A stretch of 12,314 nt of DNA from MGIIb-P sp963694325 (GCA_963694325.1 CAVOCV010000045.1:1-12314), one strand, 5' to 3'. Counted from the stretch's first letter, positions 1 to 7,364 are shown. The notes: generated by a model from the sequence alone, not told the origin. Numbers and translations: made by a program.

Positions 1-133
1 TTGTTCTGATTCATTTTGTTCAACCCCGTGGAGAGACTCTCCAACGATTTCAAAACGCAGTTCCACTCCTACTTAACCGAACCCCTCAGTGGTCAGTTCT
101 TGCGCGAGCGCGCATGAGCGCAATTGGCGAGTT
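1..133. other. Intergenic left edge, no supported gene
   Basis: This stretch is richer in A+T than the rest of the window and holds no convincing coding frame. It contains one 15-bp inverted repeat (29-43). On the minus strand an ATG at 14-12 could begin a gene that leaves the window to the left, but only a few codons are visible, so this cannot be judged. It lies downstream of the stop codon of the DUF2299-like gene and may hold that operon's 3' end. Confidence 0.5.
29..43. repeat. 15-bp near-perfect inverted repeat
   Basis: TGGAGAG and CTCTCCA flank a single central A, giving seven-base arms. No T-run follows on either strand, so it does not look like a U-tract terminator. It could be a regulator's operator for a gene beyond the left edge, or chance; nothing else here tells these apart. 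Confidence 0.35.
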
Positions 134-760
134 TCAGACCCAGTCCGAAGGGTCGAATCCGGTGCCGAATCCACCGGTTTCATCGGTTTCGACCTCTTTG
201 GTGGATGGGGCGGAGTCACCCTTCTGTGGGGCGGGGTGACCGCTCTTCTTCCAATCGTCCACCGGGCCCGGCTTGCCGACGCCAGGGCCATAGGAGAATT
301 TGATCTCATGAATGAGGCTGAGCTTGGACAACCACAACCTGCGGAGGGTCTGCATGACCTCGTTTTGAGTCACGCCATCGAACCATGTTGGCATTGAGAG
401 GTTGAAGGCCTGCAAGGCGCCGGGCTTCTCTTCTCCGTGACCGACGTGTAGCACCCAATCGACGTGTGCGCGGGTCAGGTGGAGGCGGGTCTCGTGCAAC
501 CATTCCTCCCAACCGTGGGGGTCGTCGGTGGCATGTTTGGTCATCTCGTCCTGTTGACCTGCGTCGACCTGGGTGACACTGGAAATCACCAGCAGATCGC
601 GGTCCTTGGGGGAGAGGACATTGAAGACGTGTCCATGTTTGGTCGGTGGGTATCTCACGAGCAGATGGAAATCGGCGCGAGGGTCCTCACGAACCTTGGT
701 CTCAAGCCCTTCACTGGACAGCCATCCGCGAACGCGTTCCTCGATGTCCCCGGCCGCCAT
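134..760 (-). CDS. DUF2299-like protein
   Basis: This encodes 208 aa. From memory of the family, residues 1-150 resemble DUF2299, small archaeal proteins of unknown function: an N-terminal helix ending in GWLSSEG, a DPRADFHLLVRYP strand, a KDRDLLVISS strand, and then a helical segment rich in Trp, His and Leu (WEEWLHETRLHL). No catalytic motif, signal peptide or membrane span is visible. The last 45 or so residues (about 165-208) are a hydrophilic, probably disordered tail rich in Pro, Gly, Asp and Glu, ending FDPSDWV, which looks like an extension beyond the usual family length. It is the last gene of the five-gene operon, 21 nt after the acyltransferase stop. The ATG at 760 has no strong Shine-Dalgarno, so it may depend on translational coupling. 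The gene itself is fairly certain; the family name is moderately so. Confidence 0.75.
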   Translation of the reverse strand: MAAGDIEERVRGWLSSEGLETKVREDPRADFHLLVRYPPTKHGHVFNVLSPKDRDLLVISSVTQVDAGQQDEMTKHATDDPHGWEEWLHETRLHLTRAHVDWVLHVGHGEEKPGALQAFNLSMPTWFDGVTQNEVMQTLRRLWLSKLSLIHEIKFSYGPGVGKPGPVDDWKKSGHPAPQKGDSAPSTKEVETDETGGFGTGFDPSDWV

Positions 761-781
761 GTACCGTTGGCGGGCGGCGAC

Positions 782-2323
782 CTATTTCAGCGCAGCGAGC
801 ACGCCGGTAACGTCGGTGGCAATCGCATCACCGGCCGGACTACCTCGCAGTCGCCCGAGCCGGTGGGCGGTTCGGGCGTCGACATAGAAATCCCAGGCCT
901 TGATCATCATCCAATTCGAGAGGTGGAATGCGAAGGGCAGAATCACCGCCAAACCGCCGACGTGCAACAAGGGATGGCCGAGCATGATGGCCGCTGTGCA
1001 AAAGCCGAGAATAGGGAGTGGCCAGATGAGCAGCGGGCCGAGTTGAGCAGCGAGGAAATGATGGGTAGTGCGGGCGTCCAAACCCTCGTCGGTACGATCG
1101 CCCAGGAATTTTGCACCGGCGATGAGAAGTCCGCTCGAAATCAGGGTGAGGGGGAGCGCCAACAGACCGAGGATGAGTGCTGGAAGGATGGCGAGGCGGT
1201 CGTGGGTACAGGGCCGTCGCAACCCGCGCGGCCCGAGTGAGCGCCCGTCGATACCGGCCGCATCCAACGCATCGCCAATGCGTTTGGACGCGGGGAGGGC
1301 ATCCGACAGTGTGGTATCACCAGCCCGCAGGTCATCGCGGGCCTTGCGGGCGGCGAGTACCTCTTCGCGCCAGGTCTCGTTGCGACCACCGTTTGCGATG
1401 GTGCGTAGGTTTCCCAGAACGTGCCAAGTGCAGTATTCCCTCCATGATTTCGCATCTGGTGTCATCGGTGTCAATCGTTCTTTGACCTCGTCGCGAATCG
1501 CGTTGACCGTGTCGTGCGGGGGTTCGACCCACTCGCCTGCCAAGAGACGTGCACGGTCCTCGGCCGGATGGATCGCACCGGCCAAAGAGATGGGTGAACC
1601 ATATTCAATCCAAAGGTCCGTTCGGTAATACCAAGATACGCGATAATGCAGGCCGACCGGTAACAGGTGGGGCTCATCCAATCCCTTCTCATCAGCGATT
1701 GAATTCGCCGCGATGACGGAGCGCATCGGGCCGGTTCGGAGGCGTTTCATATTGGATTCCTCATGTGAGGTACCCTCGGGAAACAGCGCGGTCGCATGCC
1801 CGTGGGCAATGCATTCAGCCAAGGTCAACATTGTCTTGCCATTGATGCGTGCCGCCGCTTCTGCGGACGCTCCGCCACGCATCAATTCGGCCTGACGCAA
1901 CACCGGTTGACCACCGACACGGGAGGCGAAGAAGCCGATGATGGGCCGGGTAATCATGTCATGACGGCCGCCGAAAACGAGCATTTTCGGCTGGGTCGTG
2001 ACGAAGCAAATCGGGTCGATCAGTCCGTTGGTGTGCCAAGCCACGGTCAAAGTGCCCGCGTCCGATGAAGTATGCTCCTCTCCGGTGATTTCGATGGTCC
2101 GGAATTGTTGGATGAAAGCGCGCCGGCAGAATCCCCTCATCATGGCATAGAACCAGTTGATGCCGGGGTGATCTCCGGGGTTCTTGCCGGTCCGACGGGC
2201 TGCTTCGACCCGTGGAACGTCGATGATGGAGGCGCGGCGTGAGAGGGTGGACAAGGCCTCGCCATGGTGATCGACGGCGCCGTCCTCGCCCGAATGAATC
2301 ACCTGAATGTCTTCATCCGCCAT
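782..2323 (-). CDS. PlsC-like membrane acyltransferase
   Basis: A protein of 513 aa from the ATG at 2323. Family knowledge: PlsC/LPLAT enzymes move an acyl group from acyl-CoA or acyl-ACP to glycerol phosphate, lysophosphatidate or similar acceptors at the membrane. Block I reads WHTNGLIDP at about residues 96-104, with His97 and Asp103 in the HX5D spacing of the GPAT-like branch rather than HX4D. Block III is FPEGTSH at about 181-187, and LLPVGLHY follows as block IV. Three hydrophobic stretches near the C-terminus (about 377-402, 424-448, 452-470) should anchor it. The charged N-terminal 50 residues are not conserved-looking. An in-frame TTG at 2353 would add ten residues and overlap the HIT stop, but the GAGGTGA ribosome binding site four bases before the ATG decides the start. 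An ester-lipid-type enzyme is unexpected in an archaeon. The acceptor cannot be told from sequence. Confidence 0.9.
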   Translation of the reverse strand: MADEDIQVIHSGEDGAVDHHGEALSTLSRRASIIDVPRVEAARRTGKNPGDHPGINWFYAMMRGFCRRAFIQQFRTIEITGEEHTSSDAGTLTVAWHTNGLIDPICFVTTQPKMLVFGGRHDMITRPIIGFFASRVGGQPVLRQAELMRGGASAEAAARINGKTMLTLAECIAHGHATALFPEGTSHEESNMKRLRTGPMRSVIAANSIADEKGLDEPHLLPVGLHYRVSWYYRTDLWIEYGSPISLAGAIHPAEDRARLLAGEWVEPPHDTVNAIRDEVKERLTPMTPDAKSWREYCTWHVLGNLRTIANGGRNETWREEVLAARKARDDLRAGDTTLSDALPASKRIGDALDAAGIDGRSLGPRGLRRPCTHDRLAILPALILGLLALPLTLISSGLLIAGAKFLGDRTDEGLDARTTHHFLAAQLGPLLIWPLPILGFCTAAIMLGHPLLHVGGLAVILPFAFHLSNWMMIKAWDFYVDARTAHRLGRLRGSPAGDAIATDVTGVLAALK

Positions 2324-2327
2324 GTGT

Positions 2328-2334
2328 TCACCTC
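2328..2334 (-). promoter_or_regulatory. Shine-Dalgarno GAGGTGA of the acyltransferase gene
   Basis: Read on the minus strand this is GAGGTGA, a strong match to the anti-Shine-Dalgarno, four bases before the ATG at 2323-2321. It lies inside the extended frame that would begin at the TTG at 2353 and therefore favours the shorter start. Confidence 0.75.
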
Positions 2335-2349
2335 GAGGCGTCGTGCCTG

Positions 2350-2784
2350 TCAATGTGCCTGCAATCGCGAGGAGAGGTCGGCCAATCCTGCGAAGTCGGG
2401 CTCACCGCCGGGTGTGGGTGCATCCGGCCAGCAGGCGAGCAGGGTCAGGCCCCCATCACCCTCGGTTCTCGGACAGACGTGAATGTGGACGTGAGGCACT
2501 TCTTGACCGGCGATCGGTCCATCGTGAATGCCGACGGCAAAATCTGTCGTGCCGTATTCGGCGGACAATCTTCGCTGCACCTCGACCACGCCATCCATCA
2601 GGGCGCGTCGGCTCTGTTCAGATAGGTCGGCGATGCGCTGGGCCTGTTCCTTTGGAACGACCAGCGTATGGCCATCCCGACGTGGGAATATGTCCAGAAA
2701 TGCGTACCACAAATCGCCTTCAGCAACCTTCGAAGAAGGAATATCTCCGCGGATGATTTTGGTGAACAACGTCTCCTCCGCCAT
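2350..2784 (-). CDS. HIT-family nucleotide hydrolase/transferase
   Basis: A complete 144-aa histidine-triad protein. Such enzymes cleave or transfer at the alpha-phosphate of nucleotides (for example AMP-lysine, Ap4A or similar conjugates) through a nucleotidyl-His intermediate in the cytoplasm. The N-terminal segment FTKIIRGDIPSSKV and the strand GHTLVVPK (about 38-45) are typical of the Hint branch. The active-site strand GQEVPHVHIHVCP spans about 93-105, with the triad at His98, His100 and His102. The common Asn-Glu or Asn-Asn before the GQ motif is HDG here. Length is normal. The tail after about 118 is Pro/Gly-rich and not part of the core fold. It lies 35 nt after the lipoprotein stop and 26 nt before the acyltransferase start, so co-transcription is likely. 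The substrate is unknown. Confidence 0.93.
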   Translation of the reverse strand: MAEETLFTKIIRGDIPSSKVAEGDLWYAFLDIFPRRDGHTLVVPKEQAQRIADLSEQSRRALMDGVVEVQRRLSAEYGTTDFAVGIHDGPIAGQEVPHVHIHVCPRTEGDGGLTLLACWPDAPTPGGEPDFAGLADLSSRLQAH

Positions 2785-2819
2785 GGCGGTCCGAGGATGA
2801 GCAGCACCATGAATCCGAC

Positions 2820-4067
2820 TCAGGCCACGGCGACAATGAAATTGAGGATTCCCAGTCGAGACAATTCGCCCCCTCGCCCGAGTGGGTCATGACTTCCCGA
2901 GAATACCCGGCCATCGATGACGGTGGCCGACAACAGCCGGTGGTTGGCTGAGGTTCGCACTTCGTTGGCCCCCCATCCATCCTCTTCATTCAGAAGTAGA
3001 ATCAGCTGGTTCGCGGTGGTATTGGCTGGGAATTGTCCATCCATCTGGAGGCAAATCACGAGTATGTCGAGGTCTCCGTCGTCATCCCAATCCAGCATCA
3101 CCGTGTCGTAAGCACCCCAGTTGCGCAGGAGATCGTGGTGGGTGAAATTGGCCGTTCCATCGTTCTCCAACCAGGCCACGCCGTGCAATTGGTTCGGGTC
3201 GATGCCGTTCGGTGTATCGAAATCCATGGTATCCCCATTGGTGAAGACGATGTCCATGTCGCCATCGAGGTCGAGGTCGGCCAAACGCAGGCCGCTCATG
3301 CCGAACCAGGTCTCACTCGCATCGAAGACTACGGTACTGTGGAATGTACCGCTCCCTTCGTTGCGGTAGTACATGATGTCCTCCGAGTTCTGAGAAATGG
3401 TTGCGACGATGTCCATGTCTCCGTCCCCATCCATGTCGTACGGCCTCGCGTCGATGCCGCCGGGCCTCGCATCGATGATGTGCTGTTCCCAGCCGCCGGT
3501 CGCATTCTGTTCCAGCCAAGAGATGCTGCCCTCGTCATGGCCAAATTCGCAGAGGGTCAGGTCGAGATCACCGTCGCCGTCGAAGTCTGCCGGTTCCGCG
3601 CACACCGTGCGTCCGAGTCCTTCGATGAGCACGGTGACCTCTCCGTTCTCGATGGACAGGATGCGGCCGCCCTTCTCGTTGGAGGGGTAGAGAATGCCGA
3701 TGTCGGCAACGATGATCTCGATGATGCCATCCCCATCCAGATCCGCTGATGCAGTGCGGGCCGGGGCGCCGAGGTCCTCGATCAGGGTCGCTTCACAAGA
3801 GGCGGGGGTGCAGGTGGATTCGACCCAACCGATGCGGCCGGCGATCGGTTCGGTGAAGACGACCTCGTCGACGCCATCTCCGTCCACATCCATCGTGCGC
3901 AGGTTGGCCGTCACAGGCGCAATCTCTTCGTCAGGAAGTAAAGAGGTGAAGTCCGCGCTGATCATCGGGTCAACGTCTTTGTCGTCCCCGATGGGGTCCT
4001 CTGTGCCGATACAGCCGGAGAGAAACATCGCGAGGCAGAGAATTGCGAAGACACGCTCGGCCCGCAT
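2820..4067 (-). CDS. Secreted FG-GAP/VCBS-repeat lipoprotein
   Basis: A protein of 415 aa from the ATG at 4067. The N-terminus is a lipoprotein signal: MRAER, a hydrophobic core (VFAILCLAMF) and the lipobox LSGC with Cys19 as the predicted lipidated residue. An acidic linker follows. Six Asp-rich motifs of the FG-GAP/VCBS type come next at about residues 60, 109, 161, 211, 265 and 328, such as DVDGDGVDE, DFDGDGDLD and DWDDDGDLD. Several are followed by blade strands such as WLEQNATGGW and WLENDGTANF. In this family the DxDxDG loops bind calcium and the repeats close into a beta propeller used for adhesion or carbohydrate/protein binding outside the cell. The frame stays open upstream to 4220, but that would overlap the flavoprotein gene by 125 nt and bury the signal peptide, so the internal ATG is chosen. 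It is 28 nt downstream of the flavoprotein stop. The ligand is unknown. Confidence 0.9.
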   Translation of the reverse strand: MRAERVFAILCLAMFLSGCIGTEDPIGDDKDVDPMISADFTSLLPDEEIAPVTANLRTMDVDGDGVDEVVFTEPIAGRIGWVESTCTPASCEATLIEDLGAPARTASADLDGDGIIEIIVADIGILYPSNEKGGRILSIENGEVTVLIEGLGRTVCAEPADFDGDGDLDLTLCEFGHDEGSISWLEQNATGGWEQHIIDARPGGIDARPYDMDGDGDMDIVATISQNSEDIMYYRNEGSGTFHSTVVFDASETWFGMSGLRLADLDLDGDMDIVFTNGDTMDFDTPNGIDPNQLHGVAWLENDGTANFTHHDLLRNWGAYDTVMLDWDDDGDLDILVICLQMDGQFPANTTANQLILLLNEEDGWGANEVRTSANHRLLSATVIDGRVFSGSHDPLGRGGELSRLGILNFIVAVA

Positions 4068-4095
4068 GGATGGTGTCAATGCGAATCCACGCTTC

Positions 4096-5688
4096 TCAGT
4101 TGCGGAGCGCGAGGGTGCCGGATGAACCATCGCCCGAAGCGAGGCTGTGGTGAATCTGGTTCGCATCCGACTCAGGGTGGTCGCTTCGCGTGTGGGAGCC
4201 GCGGGATTCCTCGCGCGCATTGGCGCAGATCACTGCGGCTTCTGCGATGGCGAGCAGGCCTTGGGTGCGGCGCATCGTGACCAACTCAGTATTCATCACA
4301 GGGCTGGAGTCGGTGATGCCGAATTCTGATTTCCGCAGGGTGCGGATCTCAGCTGCGGCCGTGGCCAAGCCCGTCGCGTCACGGCTGGTGCCCATGTGTG
4401 CGCGCATGGTTGCGGCGAGGCTTGCGAGCAATGCACCGGCACCGGTACCGCCGTTGCCCGCTTCGGACAGAACGGTGTCGTGCAGGTGGTGGGCCTCGGA
4501 CAGAGCGGTGGAAATCGCGGCCGAGCCAGAGAATTTCGCTGATTCGGCATGTTCGGATGCACTCGCTCCGGCCGCCACTCCCGACGAGAGGGCGCCGAGC
4601 AACCGGTCGCCACTGTTGACCACGGCGCCGTGCAGGCCCGAACAGGCCGCATCGCCTGCAGCGAATAGGCCGGGCACGGCCACGCCCCAATCCGAGTCGA
4701 CCACACGGCCGCTCGAATCGGTTGGAATGCCACCGATGGTCATCGCCACGGTCGGCATCAATGGAATGCCCATCGCCGAGGCGTCGATGCCACAACTTGT
4801 CGACAAGGCGTCGTGAATGCCCGCGAACCAAGGTTGGTCCGTGCGCAAGATGTTGGTGATATCGAGAGAAGCGCCACCGGCTGCAAGGATGGCGCGACCG
4901 AGGGCCTCGGGTCCGTCATCGGTCGGCAATGGCTGGCCGTCGGGCCCATTGACCACCCCGCCTGCACCGAGCAGATCGAGCGGCAGTTGGAGGCCGCCAT
5001 CCTTCACGGTCAGCGGGTGGAGTGTGGTGAATTCAAGATCGGCGAGAGCGATGCCCGAACGCAGGGCCAAACTCGCCGCCGCACCCATGCCGACACCATC
5101 GCCATTCCATGCACTCTCGTATCCTTCGCCGGCGAGGATGATCGAGCGGGATTGTACACCGAAGATCTCCCCGGTCTGGATGTTCATCGCGATGAGACCG
5201 CGGGCGCCGCCTTCGGTCATCACCAAATCGAGGACTTCGATGTCACCGCGGCGTGGGATGTTTCGCTTGATGCATTGCTCTTCCAGAATGCCGCGGACTT
5301 CCCTGGGGGTTGAATCGCCGGTGTTCGCCGTCCGTCCATTGCTCTGGCCGGGCAGGTGGCCAAGGTGAGGTAGGCCGTTGCCAGCGCGTCGCAGCACCAG
5401 CCCCCAACGCTCGAGTTCGGCGAGGTGGGCGGCCGCGGAGGCGGTCGAAGTGGCGACGACATCTCTCTCACAGAGATCCGCGCCAACGCGAATTGTGTCG
5501 GCCGCGTGGCCGGTGTGATCGGTCTCTCCAATCGAGGCAGCGAGGCCACTGGGGGCGACGCCATCGGTGTCTGAGGAAAGGGCGCCCGAACAGAGCACGG
5601 TCACCCTTGAGCCCGCATCTGATGCGGAGATGGCTGCACGCAGTGCGGCACTCCCGCCGCCGACGACCACAACATCCCATGCTTCCAT
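4096..5688 (-). CDS. SdhA/FrdA-family FAD flavoprotein, altered active site
   Basis: A protein of 530 aa. The Rossmann FAD motif is at the N-terminus (VVVVGGGSAALRAA, about 6-19). The family's GxxxSGLAASIG and HAADTIRVGADL segments follow, then GDGVGMGAAASLALRSG (about 197-212), PGLFAAGDAACSGLHGA (about 339-355) and the C-terminal AREESRGSHTRSDHPE (about 491-506), clearly SdhA-like rather than NadB-like. By my manual alignment to E. coli SdhA, the flavin-linking His is missing (SSDTDG here). Thr254/Glu255 are Pro/Leu, Arg286 is Leu, His354 is Ala (PTVAMTIGG) and Arg399 is Val, while His242 is kept (LHP). FAD binding is therefore likely non-covalent, and succinate/fumarate chemistry is doubtful. 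No SdhB, SdhC or SdhD gene is adjacent. It is the first gene of the five-gene operon, with a GGTGA site four bases before the ATG. Alternatives are an L-aspartate-oxidase-like or 3-ketosteroid-dehydrogenase-like oxidoreductase. Confidence 0.88.
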   Translation of the reverse strand: MEAWDVVVVGGGSAALRAAISASDAGSRVTVLCSGALSSDTDGVAPSGLAASIGETDHTGHAADTIRVGADLCERDVVATSTASAAAHLAELERWGLVLRRAGNGLPHLGHLPGQSNGRTANTGDSTPREVRGILEEQCIKRNIPRRGDIEVLDLVMTEGGARGLIAMNIQTGEIFGVQSRSIILAGEGYESAWNGDGVGMGAAASLALRSGIALADLEFTTLHPLTVKDGGLQLPLDLLGAGGVVNGPDGQPLPTDDGPEALGRAILAAGGASLDITNILRTDQPWFAGIHDALSTSCGIDASAMGIPLMPTVAMTIGGIPTDSSGRVVDSDWGVAVPGLFAAGDAACSGLHGAVVNSGDRLLGALSSGVAAGASASEHAESAKFSGSAAISTALSEAHHLHDTVLSEAGNGGTGAGALLASLAATMRAHMGTSRDATGLATAAAEIRTLRKSEFGITDSSPVMNTELVTMRRTQGLLAIAEAAVICANAREESRGSHTRSDHPESDANQIHHSLASGDGSSGTLALRN

Positions 5689-5692
5689 GGTT

Positions 5693-5697
5693 TCACC
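5693..5697 (-). promoter_or_regulatory. Shine-Dalgarno GGTGA of the flavoprotein gene
   Basis: GGTGA on the minus strand, four bases before the ATG at 5688-5686. It supports this start, which also gives the normal flavoprotein N-terminus immediately before the FAD motif. Confidence 0.65.
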
Positions 5698-5723
5698 AAT
5701 CGGTCTCGGCCACCTGAAGGTGC

Positions 5724-5731
5724 ATCATAAA
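5724..5731 (-). promoter_or_regulatory. TATA-like box of the flavoprotein-to-DUF2299 operon
   Basis: On the minus strand the sequence reads TTTATGAT, the most TATA-like stretch in the 80-base gap. Transcription normally begins about 25 bases after an archaeal TATA box, which would give a leader of roughly 15 bases holding the GGTGA site. No clear BRE purine tract is seen. Confidence 0.45.
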
Positions 5732-5737
5732 CGCACC

Positions 5738-5763
5738 CCTTCGCTTGCATCCCACCTTCGCTT
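5738..5763. repeat. Direct repeat CCTTCGCTT x2, 17-bp period
   Basis: CCTTCGCTT occurs at 5738-5746 and again at 5755-5763, as AAGCGAAGG on the minus strand. It sits between the stop codon of the 512-aa membrane protein and the TATA-like box of the flavoprotein operon, on the upstream side of that box. The position fits a transcription-factor site, but two copies of a 9-mer could also arise by chance duplication. Confidence 0.4.
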
Positions 5764-5768
5764 CGCAC

Positions 5769-7307
5769 CTATGGTGCGAGAAGACCCGGCCTGTCGGAGC
5801 GCGCCAGGGCCTGTTTTTGCCATCGCCTGGCCAGTGTCCGTGCCAATTCCATCCGGCGTCGCATAGAATCTCCACTGCTGCCCCGCGCATGGACCTGAGT
5901 CCACAGGGTGTCGGACCGAATCGTCCGACCGTCGACGTGGCGCAATTCGAGTCGCACCGGCCGACGACCTTCCACGCCATCCACCCAAGCCACACCCAAC
6001 CAGAGAACGTGTGCAGCATCCGTCAGACGCGGCAACCACTCGACCACATCATCCTCGCCGGCGGAGGACAAAGGTAGGGGGTGATCAGGTGAGGGCAGGG
6101 GCCCGGGCGTCAGTCGGAACAACTGCCGGGAGGGCTGACCGTCGGGCACGTGGACCTCGAGTTCGACTGGAATTTCCTCTGTCCCGAGATTGTTGACGAG
6201 GACAAAGAGGTCACCGCGGGATTCTCCACAGCGATTGGGCAGACTCGCATCCATCCTCCACTCGCGTCCGGCCAGCGATTCGTTGTGGTCCATCAAATCG
6301 AATTGCAGTCGGTCCAATTGCCGAAATAAGCCGCGCTGCCATGCCCGTGTATGGCCCATCAATCTGGACAGGGTAGGCAGGTCCAGATGGCGATTCTCAA
6401 AGAGGATGGAATTCACCGCTTCGGGTTTGAAAACGGTCTCCACCTCGGCGATCATCTGCCTTCTGGTCAACAGATTCTGGCCCTCGAGATGGATCAGGTG
6501 AAGCAATCGCTCGATGGCCTGGGCTGGCGTCACTCCCTCACGGGTTAGAGATGCAACATCCCCTCTCCAATGCTTGAATCTAGTCGCGCTCTCGGGATCG
6601 AGATGGGCTTGCAGAATTTCGGTGAGGGCATCTCCGAGTGTGCTCTGGTGTTGGCTCGGCGCGTGATGGACCAGGAAGGGCAGCCGGTCGGAATGCTTCG
6701 GTGTGCGTTGCTCGATCAGGAAGGTGTGAGCCAGGGCGATACTGGCGGCGAGTACACTGCCGACCAATAGCAGTCCACGGGTTTCATCGCCCTCTGGGAA
6801 GCGATCGGCCAACCACAGCAAGAAGGCGAAGGCGTACTGATTCGACGAGCGCATCAACTCGTGCAATCGCGCTTCAGTCAATGCATTGAGAATCCGTTCA
6901 ACCCCGCCATCGCGTTCTTCTCGACTGCGGTCTCTTGCGCCCAAACGATCGAGTCCAGTCCACAGCGCGTAATTGCTTGCGACCAGAGAGGGTGTGAGGA
7001 AGCAGAACGTGGCGAAGGCGGCGCAGGCTGCGATCAGAGAACCATCGATTTGTTGAGGTCGGGCCATCACGGCGATCGCCGCCAAGGAGAAGAGAACGGG
7101 CAGCAAAAAGCGACTCCCTTTGAGCAGCCAAGTGCCGGCCAATCGGCCCCAGAATCGACGGGCTCGCTCACGCCGTTCCAAGCGTGCGGCGATGATGTGA
7201 TCCAAGCCTTCGTCAGCCTCGAAACCGTCGCCGTAGGGGCGCGGCAGGTTCGCATCCGCATCGTCTTGAATCATCGCTACGGAGACTGCGGTGGTCGGGT
7301 GGGTCAT
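5769..7307 (-). CDS. Uncharacterised multi-pass membrane protein
   Basis: I do not recognise this 512-aa protein. The first 50 residues are charged. Hydrophobic stretches at about 67-82, 90-113, 157-168 and 178-198 suggest three or four membrane spans, and a very basic segment (ARLERRERARRFWGR) precedes the first, as expected for a cytoplasmic N-terminus. Residues 220-345 are soluble and mostly helical, with HRGD/EGVTPAQAIERLL-type segments. Residues 365-475 look like a beta-rich domain (DLFVLVNNLGTEEIPVELEVHVPDG), resembling the way CARDB or Ig-like domains begin. The C-terminus is strongly basic (SMRRRMELARTLARRWQKQALARS). A second ATG at 7274 would shorten it by 11 residues. It is followed by an 80-base gap with its own promoter-like elements, so it is probably transcribed separately from the flavoprotein operon. 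It may be specific to its clade. Confidence 0.8.
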   Translation of the reverse strand: MTHPTTAVSVAMIQDDADANLPRPYGDGFEADEGLDHIIAARLERRERARRFWGRLAGTWLLKGSRFLLPVLFSLAAIAVMARPQQIDGSLIAACAAFATFCFLTPSLVASNYALWTGLDRLGARDRSREERDGGVERILNALTEARLHELMRSSNQYAFAFLLWLADRFPEGDETRGLLLVGSVLAASIALAHTFLIEQRTPKHSDRLPFLVHHAPSQHQSTLGDALTEILQAHLDPESATRFKHWRGDVASLTREGVTPAQAIERLLHLIHLEGQNLLTRRQMIAEVETVFKPEAVNSILFENRHLDLPTLSRLMGHTRAWQRGLFRQLDRLQFDLMDHNESLAGREWRMDASLPNRCGESRGDLFVLVNNLGTEEIPVELEVHVPDGQPSRQLFRLTPGPLPSPDHPLPLSSAGEDDVVEWLPRLTDAAHVLWLGVAWVDGVEGRRPVRLELRHVDGRTIRSDTLWTQVHARGSSGDSMRRRMELARTLARRWQKQALARSDRPGLLAP

Positions 7308-7364
7308 CAGCGTGACGCCTCTGGCGGCCGGTATGTCCTTGAATGGGGGGTTGGAGGAGATTGC

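Noticed and set aside
464..1240. 258-aa open frame on the plus strand
   Set aside because: It is fully antisense to the acyltransferase and DUF2299-like genes, has no recognisable domain, and the minus-strand frames carry clear family motifs. High G+C produces such shadows.
3033..3749. 238-aa plus-strand frame rich in Val, Glu and Asp
   Set aside because: It is the antisense reading of the repetitive Asp-rich FG-GAP coding sequence; its periodicity comes from those repeats.
4068..4220. Upstream extension of the FG-GAP lipoprotein
   Set aside because: It overlaps the flavoprotein coding end by 125 nt and would bury the lipoprotein signal peptide inside the protein.
4190..4816. 208-aa plus-strand frame
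   Set aside because: It is antisense to the flavoprotein C-terminus, rich in Arg, Ala and Pro, with no motif.
4096..5688. Naming the flavoprotein SdhA or NadB
   Set aside because: The C-terminus resembles SdhA, but the active-site substitutions and missing partner subunits do not support either enzyme name.
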